From positions 1 through 5,735 of the forward strand of contig DATLYF010000103.1 in the NCBI GenBank assembly GCA_035575095.1: a stretch of 5,735 bases of DNA. Direction: 5' to 3'. Each line of letters opens with the position of its first letter. Position 1 is the stretch's first letter. Origin of the DNA: DATLYF01 sp035575095 (GTDB lineage Bacteria > Pseudomonadota > Gammaproteobacteria > Competibacterales > Competibacteraceae). The notes under the pieces are model-generated. The model ran no database searches, was not told the origin of the DNA, and worked only from the letters and a program-made list of their open reading frames with translations. Positions 5,735 through 5,735 of the stretch are shown here, piece after piece. The position numbers were made by a program, and so were the translations under genes.

Positions 5735-5735
5735 A

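Noticed and set aside
1..5735. A novel defence system, mobile element, CRISPR array or RNA gene
   Set aside because: Every coding region resolves to a housekeeping family. I saw no direct-repeat arrays, transposase motifs, integrase motifs or tRNA-like cloverleaf.

Overview
The window is a GC-rich bacterial chromosomal segment (about two thirds G+C by eye). It is most consistent with a gammaproteobacterium. RecA, MutS and the seven-iron ferredoxin can be followed almost residue for residue against the Escherichia coli, Pseudomonas and Azotobacter proteins. The recX-recA ... mutS-fdxA order is, from memory, the arrangement found in Pseudomonas and relatives. The genus cannot be fixed by eye; a purple-sulfur or sulfur-oxidising Chromatiales-like lineage is only a guess.

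Layout. A leftward block covers bases 1-2599. In transcription order it holds a secreted or periplasmic TPR-repeat protein (2599 to 2087), an RNA 2',3'-cyclic phosphodiesterase of the ThpR/LigT family (2081 to 1545), recA (1455 to 400) and recX (from 419, running off the left edge). Gene spacings are 5 nt (TPR/thpR), 89 nt (thpR/recA, with a candidate recA promoter) and a 20 nt overlap (recA/recX). A rightward block starts at 2707 with mutS (2707-5313). After 97 nt with its own promoter-like signal comes fdxA (5411-5734), which ends one base before the window edge. The two blocks diverge from a 107 bp region (2600-2706) unusually rich in short perfect inverted repeats.

Function. Three of the six genes are genome-maintenance genes: RecA (recombination and SOS activation), RecX (RecA filament modulator) and MutS (mismatch recognition). 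ThpR adjacent to recA recalls the cinA-ligT-recA clusters of other phyla, but no cinA is present here. FdxA is a [3Fe-4S][4Fe-4S] ferredoxin.

This is ordinary housekeeping DNA. I see no mobile element, CRISPR array, tRNA, toxin-antitoxin pair, phage gene or novel defence system. What merits a second look is regulatory: no E. coli-type LexA box before recA, tandem dyads between the TPR gene and mutS, a possibly leaderless mutS mRNA, and a dyad inside the putative fdxA promoter. All genes appear intact apart from the edge-truncated recX.
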